DNA of 21,734 nucleotides from Lachnospiraceae bacterium. Lineage in GTDB: Bacteria > Bacillota > Clostridia > Lachnospirales > Lachnospiraceae. Numbering within the stretch: position 1 is the stretch's first letter; every line of letters starts with the position of its first letter. The stretch lies in NCBI GenBank assembly GCA_016301965.1, contig JAEDOO010000017.1:1-21734 (forward strand), given 5' to 3'. The notes beneath the pieces were generated by a model. The model made no database searches, was not told the DNA's origin, and was given only the letters and a program-made list of their open reading frames with translations. Both the position numbers and the translations under genes were made by a program. This document shows, in pieces, positions 7,270 through 13,911 of this stretch.

Positions 7270-7914
7270 TCAGGACACATAGAAAGCAGTAAAATCCTGC
7301 ATTGCGGGATCGACACTGCTTTTTTTGCTGCTTTTTTGCTGGAAGGGTGCATGCAGATACCGGCCTTTTTGCAGTGGCGCAAAGGTGTAGAGCATTCCCC
7401 GGGTAATGGTGGATGCCAGAGATATGACTGTGGACAGACGTGTAGTCTGCAGAAGAAATCGGTCAAACATTCCGGCCTGGTTTACGATACCGGTAATAAA
7501 GAGATCACCTACAGCGGGAAGATTTTTTCGTACACCGGCACCGGGCAGCAGAGGACCTGTGCCGGCGGTAATAAATCCCAGATGGTGCTGGGCGCCAAGA
7601 GAAGCATCAATGGCAATAAGAAGGCTTACCGGATGCCTGGACAGGATAAGAGTCAGGGTTTCCGGCAGATTCAGGGCATGTACAGGCTCCGTCAGAGTAC
7701 CATAGACAAAACATCCGGGTCCTGTCATATGAGAGAGCTGTTGACCACACACCGGACCGAGACTGTCACCGGTGATCCGGTCACTGCCAATGCATAGAAA
7801 AACCAGATCCTCCCAGGGGTGATGGACAGAATTCAGACAGTGTTTCATGACGCAGGACAGTTTTTGGGCGGCATCAGCATGACTGTTGTCAATGTAATAG
7901 ATTGTTTTGTCCAT
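7270..7914 (-). CDS. yyaC: YyaC-family (DUF1256) sporulation protein
   Basis: Member of the YyaC/DUF1256 family, related to germination-protease-like folds and found in endospore formers; the exact function is not established. I place the start at the ATG at 7914 because GGAGGTG lies just upstream on the minus strand; an in-frame extension to 8028 has no comparable site. Product 214 residues. Family blocks seen: CIGSDRITGDSLGP (41-54), VYGTLTEPVHALNL (70-83), AIDASLG (101-107), GPLLPGAGV (120-128) and VGDLFITGIVNQ (135-146). The last 23 residues, rich in K and S, are encoded by the recR terminator on the opposite strand and are probably not part of the fold. The presence of this gene supports a spore-forming host. 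Confidence 0.88.
   Translation of the reverse strand: MDKTIYYIDNSHADAAQKLSCVMKHCLNSVHHPWEDLVFLCIGSDRITGDSLGPVCGQQLSHMTGPGCFVYGTLTEPVHALNLPETLTLILSRHPVSLLIAIDASLGAQHHLGFITAGTGPLLPGAGVRKNLPAVGDLFITGIVNQAGMFDRFLLQTTRLSTVISLASTITRGMLYTFAPLQKGRYLHAPFQQKSSKKSSVDPAMQDFTAFYVS
7285..7326 (+). terminator. Intrinsic terminator of the pfk-dnaX-ybaB-recR operon
   Basis: AGCAGT (7285-7290) pairs with ACTGCT (7315-7320) and encloses a second stem, ATCCTGC with GCGGGAT (one G-U pair), followed by a run of T up to 7326. A second T-run follows at 7332-7337. The structure lies entirely inside the 3' coding end of yyaC. Confidence 0.8.
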
Positions 7915-7987
7915 AAATACACCTCCATAAAGGGATGAGATTGTCCTTAACAGCATATGATGAGTACGGGGAAAAGATACCGGCGGC

Positions 7988-8030
7988 TTTTGGCATAACA
8001 ATATGTTCGCAGTCCCCAGTTTTGCCAAAA
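7988..8030. promoter_or_regulatory. Inverted repeat in the yyaC / LysM divergent region
   Basis: TTTTGGCATAAC (7988-7999) and GTTTTGCCAAAA (8019-8030) are inverted copies matching at 11 of 12 positions, 19 bases apart, in the 151-base gap between two divergent genes. It could be an operator or an RNA hairpin. No convincing sigma-A promoter for either gene is visible in this gap; a sporulation sigma factor for yyaC is possible but I could not identify a clear box. Confidence 0.45.
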
Positions 8031-8065
8031 TATATCGGTACCATGCTGAGGAAAGGAGTATAAGG

Positions 8066-9346
8066 ATGATCGAGATCGTGTATAAGGATGAAAATCAGCC
8101 GACAGAAGACAAGACCGTAGAAAAACTTCCGAAAAATATCCGCCAGATCGGGGAACCGGACAATCGACTTAGAGTATATATGGAAGATTTTGCGGCAACG
8201 TATTTGCAGAAGACGGGGAAGTACCGGCCGGATCAGATAAAAATCTGTGTACTTTACGGCGAAGAGAAAGAGAAGGAAGGGCAGCCCATTTTGTTCATAC
8301 AGAGTGCGGCGCGTCTTCAGATCTGCGAAATGCAGGGGGAAAATGCAAACTTTGATCCGGACTGGAAGGTGGCGGAAGGAATACGGAAAAAATTTTTCCC
8401 GCAGCAGGATGTTTTGGGATGGGCTGTAATTTCCGGCGCGCAGGATCCTATGCTTCTGGAACAGATTAAAACGGTGCATCGTCATCATTTTACCGGTCGA
8501 TACCAGATTCTGTTCTGGTCCGATGGGAGTGACCGTGAAGAAATTTTTTTTAATGCAGGCGCAGGAGAACTGATGAGCCTGAATGGATACTATGTTTATT
8601 ATGAAGAAAACCTACCTATGAGAGAGTACATGATCTCGCACAATCCCCTGGATACGGATCGTGTGGGAGAACCGCAAGACCAGGCTGTAAAAGAGTTTCG
8701 TCAGGCTGTGGCCAGAAAAAAAATGGCAAAAGTCAGTGCTGCCGGGCAATTGGTACGAGTGGCTGCTGCGGCTTGTGTGGTGCTGGCCATAGCCGGAGTG
8801 CTGCGTTATGCCGGGAATGTAAAAAGTGGAAGTGCAGTAAAGAATGCGGCTGCCATTGTTAAGGAGCAGTGGAAAGAAAGCAGTGAAACAGCGGTAGAAG
8901 AGCAGAAGACAGAAACAACAGCACAGATGGCATCCGGGATAAAAACCTCTGCAGTAAATCTGACAGATCCGGAGGATGGCAAGAATGAAGCTTCGACAGC
9001 ATCAGATGTAGTGGTCAGTACTTCCGGTGAAATAAAAGATGAGGAGAACACACAACGTCAGTCAGTGTCTTCGGCGACAGAACAGACGGAAAAAGATGCA
9101 CAGACCAGTGCCGATGCTGCATCGTCAGCGGATCTAAACAAAGAGGATAAAGAGTCAGTAGATTCTGCTGCTTCTGAGACGTCTGCAGAAGGATATCGGG
9201 CGTATCAGGTAAAGTCAGGTGATACCATCAGCAGTATCAGTCAGGCATACTATGGCAATATGCGTATGGTAGATGAAATCTGCAGTCTTAACCATATAAA
9301 AGAGCAGGATCTTATTTACACAGGGCAAATTCTTTTGCTACCCTAG
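8066..9346 (+). CDS. Single-pass membrane protein with C-terminal LysM domain
   Basis: Uncharacterised. The ATG at 8066 is chosen because AAAGGAG (8052-8058) lies 7 bases upstream; an earlier in-frame start at 8003 lacks one. Product 426 residues. Residues 1-200 form a soluble alpha/beta domain, containing LGWAVISG (117-124) and a strand-rich stretch GRYQILFWSDGSD (144-156). One membrane segment lies at about 229-248. A low-complexity S/T/E/A-rich linker follows (about 255-375), then a LysM peptidoglycan-binding domain (379-426, YQVKSGDTISSISQAYYG). Expected topology is N-domain inside and LysM in the wall. The N-domain faintly recalls the JAMM/MPN fold without its metal ligands (inference, low certainty). 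It precedes a DUF5711-like gene and cvpA, probably functioning with them. Confidence 0.85.
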   Translation: MIEIVYKDENQPTEDKTVEKLPKNIRQIGEPDNRLRVYMEDFAATYLQKTGKYRPDQIKICVLYGEEKEKEGQPILFIQSAARLQICEMQGENANFDPDWKVAEGIRKKFFPQQDVLGWAVISGAQDPMLLEQIKTVHRHHFTGRYQILFWSDGSDREEIFFNAGAGELMSLNGYYVYYEENLPMREYMISHNPLDTDRVGEPQDQAVKEFRQAVARKKMAKVSAAGQLVRVAAAACVVLAIAGVLRYAGNVKSGSAVKNAAAIVKEQWKESSETAVEEQKTETTAQMASGIKTSAVNLTDPEDGKNEASTASDVVVSTSGEIKDEENTQRQSVSSATEQTEKDAQTSADAASSADLNKEDKESVDSAASETSAEGYRAYQVKSGDTISSISQAYYGNMRMVDEICSLNHIKEQDLIYTGQILLLP

Positions 9347-9363
9347 AGAAAATATGCTATACT
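9335..9363 (+). promoter_or_regulatory. Probable promoter of the DUF5711-like gene and cvpA
   Basis: TTGCTA (9335-9340) and TATACT (9358-9363) are 17 bases apart. The -35 box overlaps the last codons of the LysM gene. It would start transcription near 9370, 30 bases before the next ATG. The -35 box is imperfect (4 of 6), so this is tentative. Confidence 0.5.
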
Positions 9364-9399
9364 GTTGCAGAAACTATTGGTTTTAGATAGGAACAGACT

Positions 9400-10716
9400 A
9401 TGAATGATGAAGAATTAAGACAGGATGGAGCGCTTACTGGAGAACAGGAAACTCCGCAGAAGGATGGGGAAAATGCCCTGAGTGATATGGAAACAGCAGA
9501 AAAGGAGACTGCCGCTGCGACTGAATATACAGAGAGAACAGACCATTCCCAGTCCGGACAAAAACCCAGAAGAAAAAGACACCGCAGCAGATGGATGCGC
9601 CGATTGAAACAGGTCAGACCGCTTTTGGTGATCGTGGTTGTCGTTCTGGTGGTTCTTTTGGCGAAGATGGTGATGGACAGGCGAACCAGTTCCAGCTATT
9701 CGGTGCTGTCCAGTTCGGAGAGAGAGGCCAGTACCCAGACCATTTATCTGGGATTTGCCGGTGCGATTCTCCATTACAGCAGCGATGGTGCTGCGCTGGT
9801 ATCCAGCGATGATACGCAGATCTGGAATGAAACGTTTGTTATGGATACTCCGGTGGCAGCAGTGAATGGAGATGCCGTGGTCGTATATGACCAGAAGGGT
9901 ACGTCCATGTATGTGTTTAACGGAAAAGGCCTTTTGGGTACCGTAACCACAGAATTACCGATCCTGAAAGCAAGGGTATCCAGCCAGGGTATGATTGCCG
10001 CAATCCTGGAGGATAAGGAGACAACCTGGATCAATTTTTATTCTCCGGATGGACAGACCATCGCCACCGGTAAGACGAGAATTGACAGTCCCGGATATCC
10101 GGTGGATCTGGATGTATCGGACAACGGTGAGCTTCTGGTGGTGTCCTATGTTTATGTAGACGGCAATACACCTACGAGCTACGTGGCGTTTTACAATTTT
10201 GGCACTACAGGACAAAACCAGATGGACAATATGGTCAGCGGGTATACCTATCCGGACATTTTGGTGCCTCAGGTGAGATTTTTGTCCGATGATACGGCAG
10301 TTGCAGTTCGGGATGACGGCATTACCCTGTATAAGGGTGCACAGATTCCGGCGGAAAGTTTTTCAACAGATGCGGCGTCAGAGATTGTCAGTTGTTTTGT
10401 GACAGAAGCATCTGTGGGACTTGTGACGGCCAATACGGAAGAGGAAAGTGAGGATCCCTACAGGCTGCAGCTATATGATCTGAAGGGCAAAATGATTGCG
10501 GATAAGAGCTTTCAGGCGGAATATACGACGATTCGCGCGGATGGTAAACGGATCCTTATGTATAATGATAAACAACTCAGTATTTTTGACCTGTCGGGAC
10601 ATGAGAAGTTCCATGGCGTAATCGAAGAAGGAACGATTCAGGATGTATGTACGATCAGTAAGGATCGTTTTCTGGTGGTCATGAATGAGAGTATTGCCAC
10701 GATCAAAATCAGATAA
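9400..10716 (+). CDS. DUF5711-like single-pass membrane beta-propeller protein
   Basis: Function unknown; I recognise the style of the DUF5711 family of Clostridia. 438 residues. Residues 1-55 are acidic, disordered and presumably cytoplasmic; 57-73 are very basic (positive-inside anchor); the membrane segment is 74-92. The remaining 345 residues are extracellular and made of repeated short beta-strand blocks, such as IYLGFAGAILHYSSDGAALV, SSQGMIAAILEDKE, SDNGELLVVSYVY and ADGKRILMYNDKQLSIFDLSG, typical of WD40/PQQ-like propellers. No catalytic motif is seen. The ribosome-binding site is weak (AGGAA, 9389-9393). cvpA follows after 20 bases, suggesting co-transcription and a shared envelope role. 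Confidence 0.8.
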   Translation: MNDEELRQDGALTGEQETPQKDGENALSDMETAEKETAAATEYTERTDHSQSGQKPRRKRHRSRWMRRLKQVRPLLVIVVVVLVVLLAKMVMDRRTSSSYSVLSSSEREASTQTIYLGFAGAILHYSSDGAALVSSDDTQIWNETFVMDTPVAAVNGDAVVVYDQKGTSMYVFNGKGLLGTVTTELPILKARVSSQGMIAAILEDKETTWINFYSPDGQTIATGKTRIDSPGYPVDLDVSDNGELLVVSYVYVDGNTPTSYVAFYNFGTTGQNQMDNMVSGYTYPDILVPQVRFLSDDTAVAVRDDGITLYKGAQIPAESFSTDAASEIVSCFVTEASVGLVTANTEEESEDPYRLQLYDLKGKMIADKSFQAEYTTIRADGKRILMYNDKQLSIFDLSGHEKFHGVIEEGTIQDVCTISKDRFLVVMNESIATIKIR

Positions 10717-10736
10717 TCAATAGACGGGAGGTACAT

Positions 10737-11438
10737 ATGAACTGGCTGTTTCTTGTTCTGCTGGCTTTCTGCATTCTGGGAGTGATCCGTGGGGCTTGCA
10801 AAGGATTGGTTCGCATGGCGGTATCCATGGTATTTCTGGTACTTGTTTTTGTTTTGGCTTCTGTGATCAATCCCTATGTCAGTAGTTTTATCAGAGACAA
10901 TACAGAGCTTTACAGGACATTTACAGAAAGCTGCAGCGATATGATTGAAGACCGGATGGAGGAGGCCGGTGATGCACTGACATTGAATGCGCAGGTGCAG
11001 ATCATTGATGAACTTCCTTTGCCGAAGACGGTAAAAGATGGACTGCTGAAAAACAATACGGCCATGAGCTATAAAAAATTGTCTGCAGATAAATTTGCGG
11101 ATTATGTGGCGGCTTATGTCGGAAATCTTTTGTTGTGTGCAGTGGCTTTTCTTCTCTCTTTTGTGCTGGCGTTGATCCTTATGCAGATTTTTCTGCATGT
11201 GACGGATCTTTTGACGGCACTGCCGGTGATCAGTCAGATTAATTTTGCGGGAGGAGCTTTACTGGGATTTGTATGGGCCATGGTCTTTATCGGGCTATTC
11301 TTTATCCTGGCTTCGCTGCTTTCCGGCACTGGCTTTGGCCAGATGGTGCAGGCGGCAGTGCAGGAAAGCGCATCGGTCCGCTGGTTTTACGATCATAATA
11401 TGCTGTGGCTCTTGATAGAAGTTTTTCTGGGGCTCTGA
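10737..11438 (+). CDS. CvpA family membrane protein
   Basis: CvpA-family integral membrane protein, 233 residues; relatives were named for colicin V production and are linked to envelope homeostasis, but the biochemical role is unclear. The N-terminus has the family-like pattern of a first membrane helix followed by RGACKGLVRM (18-27). Hydrophobic segments are at about 3-17, 28-46, 127-152 and 168-193. A hydrophilic, presumably external, stretch of about 75 residues (48-122) separates the two hairpins. GGGAGG just upstream sets the start. It is 20 bases after the DUF5711-like gene and is ended by the terminator at 11453-11508. Confidence 0.85.
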   Translation: MNWLFLVLLAFCILGVIRGACKGLVRMAVSMVFLVLVFVLASVINPYVSSFIRDNTELYRTFTESCSDMIEDRMEEAGDALTLNAQVQIIDELPLPKTVKDGLLKNNTAMSYKKLSADKFADYVAAYVGNLLLCAVAFLLSFVLALILMQIFLHVTDLLTALPVISQINFAGGALLGFVWAMVFIGLFFILASLLSGTGFGQMVQAAVQESASVRWFYDHNMLWLLIEVFLGL

Positions 11439-11447
11439 GAAAAAACA

Positions 11448-11476
11448 TTGACAAGACCCTGTTCCCATGCTATAGT
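11448..11476 (+). promoter_or_regulatory. Consensus promoter of the rpmG-secE-nusG-rplKA operon, nested in a terminator
   Basis: TTGACA (11448-11453) and TATAGT (11471-11476) with a 17-base spacer. The spacer contains the left arm of the cvpA terminator (11453-11465) and the -10 box lies in that terminator's loop. Transcripts starting here (about 11483) hold only the right arm and therefore cannot form the hairpin. Confidence 0.85.
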
Positions 11477-11508
11477 TTAGTAACGACGTGGAACAGGGTC
11501 TTTTTTTT
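11453..11508 (+). terminator. Intrinsic terminator of the cvpA operon
   Basis: AAGACCCTGTTCC (11453-11465) is the exact reverse complement of GGAACAGGGTCTT (11490-11502), giving a 13-base-pair stem with a 24-base loop. The right arm runs into eight T (11501-11508). It starts 15 bases after the cvpA stop codon. The loop contains the promoter -10 box of the next operon. Confidence 0.85.
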
Positions 11509-11577
11509 ATGCCTGAAAATCCTGCTGGAAGGGGATGGTTCCGCGGCGAATAACGAAAACACATGGAGGTGGAAGTC

Positions 11578-11727
11578 GTGCGCGTGAGAATCACATTGGC
11601 ATGTACAGAGTGCAAGCAGCGTAACTACAACATGACAAAGGAAAAGAAAAACCATCCGGAAAGAATGGAAACCAAGAAGTATTGTAGATTCTGCAAGAAG
11701 CACACAATGCACAAAGAAACCAAGTAA
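11578..11727 (+). CDS. rpmG: 50S ribosomal protein L33
   Basis: Small zinc-ribbon protein of the large ribosomal subunit, 49 residues. It begins MRVRITLACTECKQRNY, as in other Firmicutes, and has both CxxC knuckles (C9/C12 and C36/C39), so it is the zinc-binding form. The start codon is GTG at 11578, placed 8 bases after GGAGG (11565-11569); a second GTG at 11584 is less likely because the family normally starts MRV. The gene precedes secE and nusG, its usual place in Clostridia and Bacilli, and it is the first gene of the operon driven from 11448-11476. Confidence 0.95.
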   Translation: MRVRITLACTECKQRNYNMTKEKKNHPERMETKKYCRFCKKHTMHKETK

Positions 11728-11751
11728 TGCAGGCTGACGAGAGGTGAAAGT

Positions 11752-11952
11752 ATGACAGAATCAGCAAAGAACAGCAAAAAGAAAAACTGGTTTGCCGGAC
11801 TTAAAGCCGAGTTTAAGAAAATTATCTGGGCAGACAATAAGACACTGGCAAAGCAGACAAGTATTGTTGTCGTGATCACAGCGGTTCTGGGTATCCTGAT
11901 TTCACTCATTGACAGCGTGGTTTTGCAGCTGGTAAATCTTATTATTAAGTAA
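11752..11952 (+). CDS. secE: Preprotein translocase subunit SecE
   Basis: Essential clamp subunit of the SecYEG protein-conducting channel; 66 residues, the short single-helix form of Gram-positive bacteria. A lysine-rich N-terminus is followed by the conserved amphipathic stretch AEFKKIIWADNK (19-30) and one membrane helix (about 37-60). GAGAGGTGA precedes the ATG. The gene lies 24 bases after rpmG and 16 bases before nusG, in an apparent single operon. Confidence 0.96.
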   Translation: MTESAKNSKKKNWFAGLKAEFKKIIWADNKTLAKQTSIVVVITAVLGILISLIDSVVLQLVNLIIK

Positions 11953-11968
11953 GGACAAAGGTGAGTAA

Positions 11969-12484
11969 ATGTCAAAGGCAAATTGGTATGTAGTCCACAC
12001 CTATTCGGGCTATGAAAATAAAGTAAAAGCCAACATTGAGAAGACTATTGAAAACAGACATCTGGAGGATCAGATTCTGGAAGTCCGCGTCCCTATGGAA
12101 GAGGTTGTTGAGCTGCGAGGCGGTATCAAGAAACAGGTGCAGCGTAAGCTGTTCCCGGGGTATGTTCTGCTGAATATGGTCATGAATGATGATACCTGGT
12201 ATGTTGTTCGCAACACCCGCGGTGTGACAGGCTTTGTCGGACCGGGATCCAAGCCGGTTCCGCTGACAGAGGCTGAGATGATGCCGCTTGGCATCAAGAA
12301 CGATGATATTCAGATCGATTTTGCCGAGGGAGATGCAGTGGTAGTTACCGGAGGTGCATGGAAAGATACCACCGGTGTTATCTGTGCTATCAATATGGCA
12401 AAACAGACCGTAACGATCAATGTTGAATTATTCGGTCGCGAAACTCCGGTAGAAATCAGTTTCGCAGAAATCAAAAAGATGTAA
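11969..12484 (+). CDS. nusG: Transcription termination/antitermination protein NusG
   Basis: Binds the clamp helices of RNA polymerase, controls pausing and links transcription to the ribosome. 171 residues. The N-terminal NGN domain begins WYVVHTYSGYENKVK (6-20) and contains FPGYVLL (62-68) and VRNTRGVTGFVG (80-91). The KOW domain is at about 118-150 (EGDAVVVTGGAWKDTTGVI). Start set by AAAGGTGAG. It is followed by a 77-base gap holding a hairpin (GAACGGC/GCCGTTC, 12496-12515) and an L1 operator before rplK. Confidence 0.97.
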   Translation: MSKANWYVVHTYSGYENKVKANIEKTIENRHLEDQILEVRVPMEEVVELRGGIKKQVQRKLFPGYVLLNMVMNDDTWYVVRNTRGVTGFVGPGSKPVPLTEAEMMPLGIKNDDIQIDFAEGDAVVVTGGAWKDTTGVICAINMAKQTVTINVELFGRETPVEISFAEIKKM

Positions 12485-12515
12485 ACAAGCAATAGGAACG
12501 GCTGTATTGCCGTTC

Positions 12516-12543
12516 GTGGGAGGGATATTCCCGCAATTACCAC
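12516..12543 (+). promoter_or_regulatory. Ribosomal protein L1 operator, copy 1 (before rplK)
   Basis: The mRNA site reads GUGGGAGG ... UUCCCGCAAUUACCAC. Outer pairing is GUGG with CCAC; a short stem GGGA/UCCC closes a 3-base loop; an asymmetric internal loop (GA against GCAAUUA) lies between. This copies the L1-binding region of 23S rRNA (GGUGGGAGG opposite GAAAUACCACC, from general knowledge). It lies 18 bases before the rplK ATG and includes the approach to its ribosome-binding site, so L1 binding should repress translation. A separate 7-base-pair hairpin (12496-12515) is directly upstream. Confidence 0.85.
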
Positions 12544-12561
12544 ATTATAGGAGGTGCCAAA

Positions 12562-12987
12562 ATGGCAAAGAAAGTCACAGGTTATATCAAATTACAGATC
12601 CCGGCTGGTAAGGCAACACCAGCACCCCCGGTTGGTCCGGCTCTCGGCCAGCACGGTGTAAACATCGTACAGTTTACAAAAGAGTTTAACGCAAGAACAG
12701 CTGATAAAGGAGATCTGATCATTCCGGTAGTTATCACTGTTTACGCTGACAGAAGCTTCAGCTTTGTTACAAAAACTCCGCCGGCTGCTGTTCTGCTGAA
12801 AAAAGCCTGCAACATCAAATCCGGTTCCGGTGTTCCGAACAAGACAAAAGTAGCTACGATCTCCAAAGCAAAGATCCAGGAAATCGCTGAGATGAAGATG
12901 CCTGATCTGAACGCCGCTTCTGTTGAGGCTGCTATGAGCATGATCGCTGGTACTGCCAGAAGTATGGGTATTGTTGTAGAAGACTGA
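12562..12987 (+). CDS. rplK: 50S ribosomal protein L11
   Basis: Large-subunit protein of the GTPase-associated centre, needed for factor-dependent GTP hydrolysis and the RelA stringent signal. 141 residues, the normal length. Typical blocks: LQIPAGKATPAPPVGPALG (11-29), GQHGVNIVQF (29-38) and the C-terminal RNA-binding domain from about residue 73 (KTPPAAVLLKKA). AGGAGGTG precedes the ATG. The gene is under a putative L1 operator and is the fourth gene of the rpmG operon. Confidence 0.98.
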   Translation: MAKKVTGYIKLQIPAGKATPAPPVGPALGQHGVNIVQFTKEFNARTADKGDLIIPVVITVYADRSFSFVTKTPPAAVLLKKACNIKSGSGVPNKTKVATISKAKIQEIAEMKMPDLNAASVEAAMSMIAGTARSMGIVVED

Positions 12988-13025
12988 TTGTGACGCTTTT
13001 GTATGCAGTCGCAGACATTTAGAAC

Positions 13026-13053
13026 GTGGGAGGGAGATTCCCGCAATTACCAC
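13026..13053 (+). promoter_or_regulatory. Ribosomal protein L1 operator, copy 2 (before rplA)
   Basis: A second copy of the L1 site, identical to the one at 12516-12543 at 27 of 28 positions; the one difference (T to G) falls in the apical loop of the GGGA/UCCC stem, so the structure is unchanged. It lies 12 bases before the rplA ATG, with the ribosome-binding site GGAGG (13056-13060) immediately after it. The flanking sequences differ, so the conservation is restricted to the site itself. Confidence 0.85.
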
Positions 13054-13065
13054 TAGGAGGTTAAT

Positions 13066-13758
13066 ATGAAACGAGGAAAAAAATACGTTGAGGCCGCTAA
13101 GACCGTAGACCGCGCTACATTATATGATCCGGAGGAGGCAATCGCTCTGGTAAAGAAAACAGCTGTTGCCAAATTCGATGAGACAATCGAAGCTCACATC
13201 CGTACAGGTTGTGACGGACGTCACGCAGATCAGCAGATCCGTGGTGCCGTAGTTCTGCCGAATGGTACAGGTAAAACTGTTCGTGTTCTTGTATTTGCTA
13301 AGAATGCAAAAGCTGATGAGGCTCTGGCAGCAGGTGCTGATTACGTTGGAGCAGAGGAACTGATCCCGCGTATCCAGAACGAAGGATGGCTGGATTTCGA
13401 TGTAGTTGTTGCTACACCGGATATGATGGGCGTTGTTGGTCGTCTGGGCCGTGTACTTGGACCGAAAGGTTTAATGCCGAACCCGAAGGCCGGTACTGTA
13501 ACCATGGACGTTGCAAAAGCTATCGCTGATATCAAGGCTGGTAAGATTGAGTACCGTCTTGACAAGACCAATATCATTCACGTGCCGATCGGAAAAGCAT
13601 CCTTCACCGAAGAGAAGCTGTCCGAGAACTTCCAGACTCTTATGAGCGCTATCGTAAAGGCTAAACCGAGCGCAGTAAAGGGTACCTATATGAAGAGCGT
13701 TGTTCTGACCTCTACCATGGGCCCGGGCGTAAAGGTTAACCCGATGAAATTCCAGTAA
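13066..13758 (+). CDS. rplA: 50S ribosomal protein L1
   Basis: Forms the L1 stalk of the large subunit, which guides the deacylated tRNA out of the E site, and acts as translational repressor of its own mRNA. 230 residues. The family signature GPKGLMPNPKAGTV is at 132-145. GGAGG lies 5 bases before the ATG. Two copies of its binding-site mimic stand before rplK and before this gene. It is the last gene of the operon and is followed after 22 bases by a strong terminator. Confidence 0.98.
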   Translation: MKRGKKYVEAAKTVDRATLYDPEEAIALVKKTAVAKFDETIEAHIRTGCDGRHADQQIRGAVVLPNGTGKTVRVLVFAKNAKADEALAAGADYVGAEELIPRIQNEGWLDFDVVVATPDMMGVVGRLGRVLGPKGLMPNPKAGTVTMDVAKAIADIKAGKIEYRLDKTNIIHVPIGKASFTEEKLSENFQTLMSAIVKAKPSAVKGTYMKSVVLTSTMGPGVKVNPMKFQ

Positions 13759-13780
13759 TTTCCGAAGAAACGCTTATACA

Positions 13781-13813
13781 GGCCGCTGCAGTTTTCTGCA
13801 GCGGCCATTTTTT
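13781..13813 (+). terminator. Strong intrinsic terminator after rplA
   Basis: GGCCGCTGCAG (13781-13791) and CTGCAGCGGCC (13796-13806) form a perfect 11-base-pair stem with a TTTT loop, followed by A and six T. It separates the rplKA operon from the rplJL unit. Confidence 0.95.
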
Positions 13814-13876
13814 GCCATGCAAATCTAAAAATGGTTCAAGGAATCATATTTGATTAAAAAAATATACAAAAAACAC

Positions 13877-13905
13877 TTGACATATACAAAAATCAATGCT
13901 ATCTT
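13877..13905 (+). promoter_or_regulatory. Promoter of the rplJ-rplL operon
   Basis: TTGACA (13877-13882) and TATCTT (13900-13905) with a 17-base spacer in an A+T-rich stretch. Expected start about 13912, giving a leader of about 170 bases to the rplJ ATG. The stretch 13814-13876 between the terminator and this promoter is A/T rich and shows nothing else. Confidence 0.85.
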
Positions 13906-13911
13906 ATCAAA

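Noticed and set aside
7336..7797. Plus-strand open frames opposite yyaC
   Set aside because: The minus strand carries a clear DUF1256 protein with conserved blocks and a good ribosome-binding site; the plus frames start inside the recR terminator and have no family features.
11509..11553. 14-codon open frame (ATG right after the T-run) before rpmG as a leader peptide
   Set aside because: It has no ribosome-binding site, because the bases upstream are the U-tract, and no attenuator follows.
11439..11577. tRNA gene before rpmG/secE, as in many bacteria
   Set aside because: No cloverleaf or TTCGA-type T-arm is present; the inverted repeat there is the terminator-promoter hairpin.
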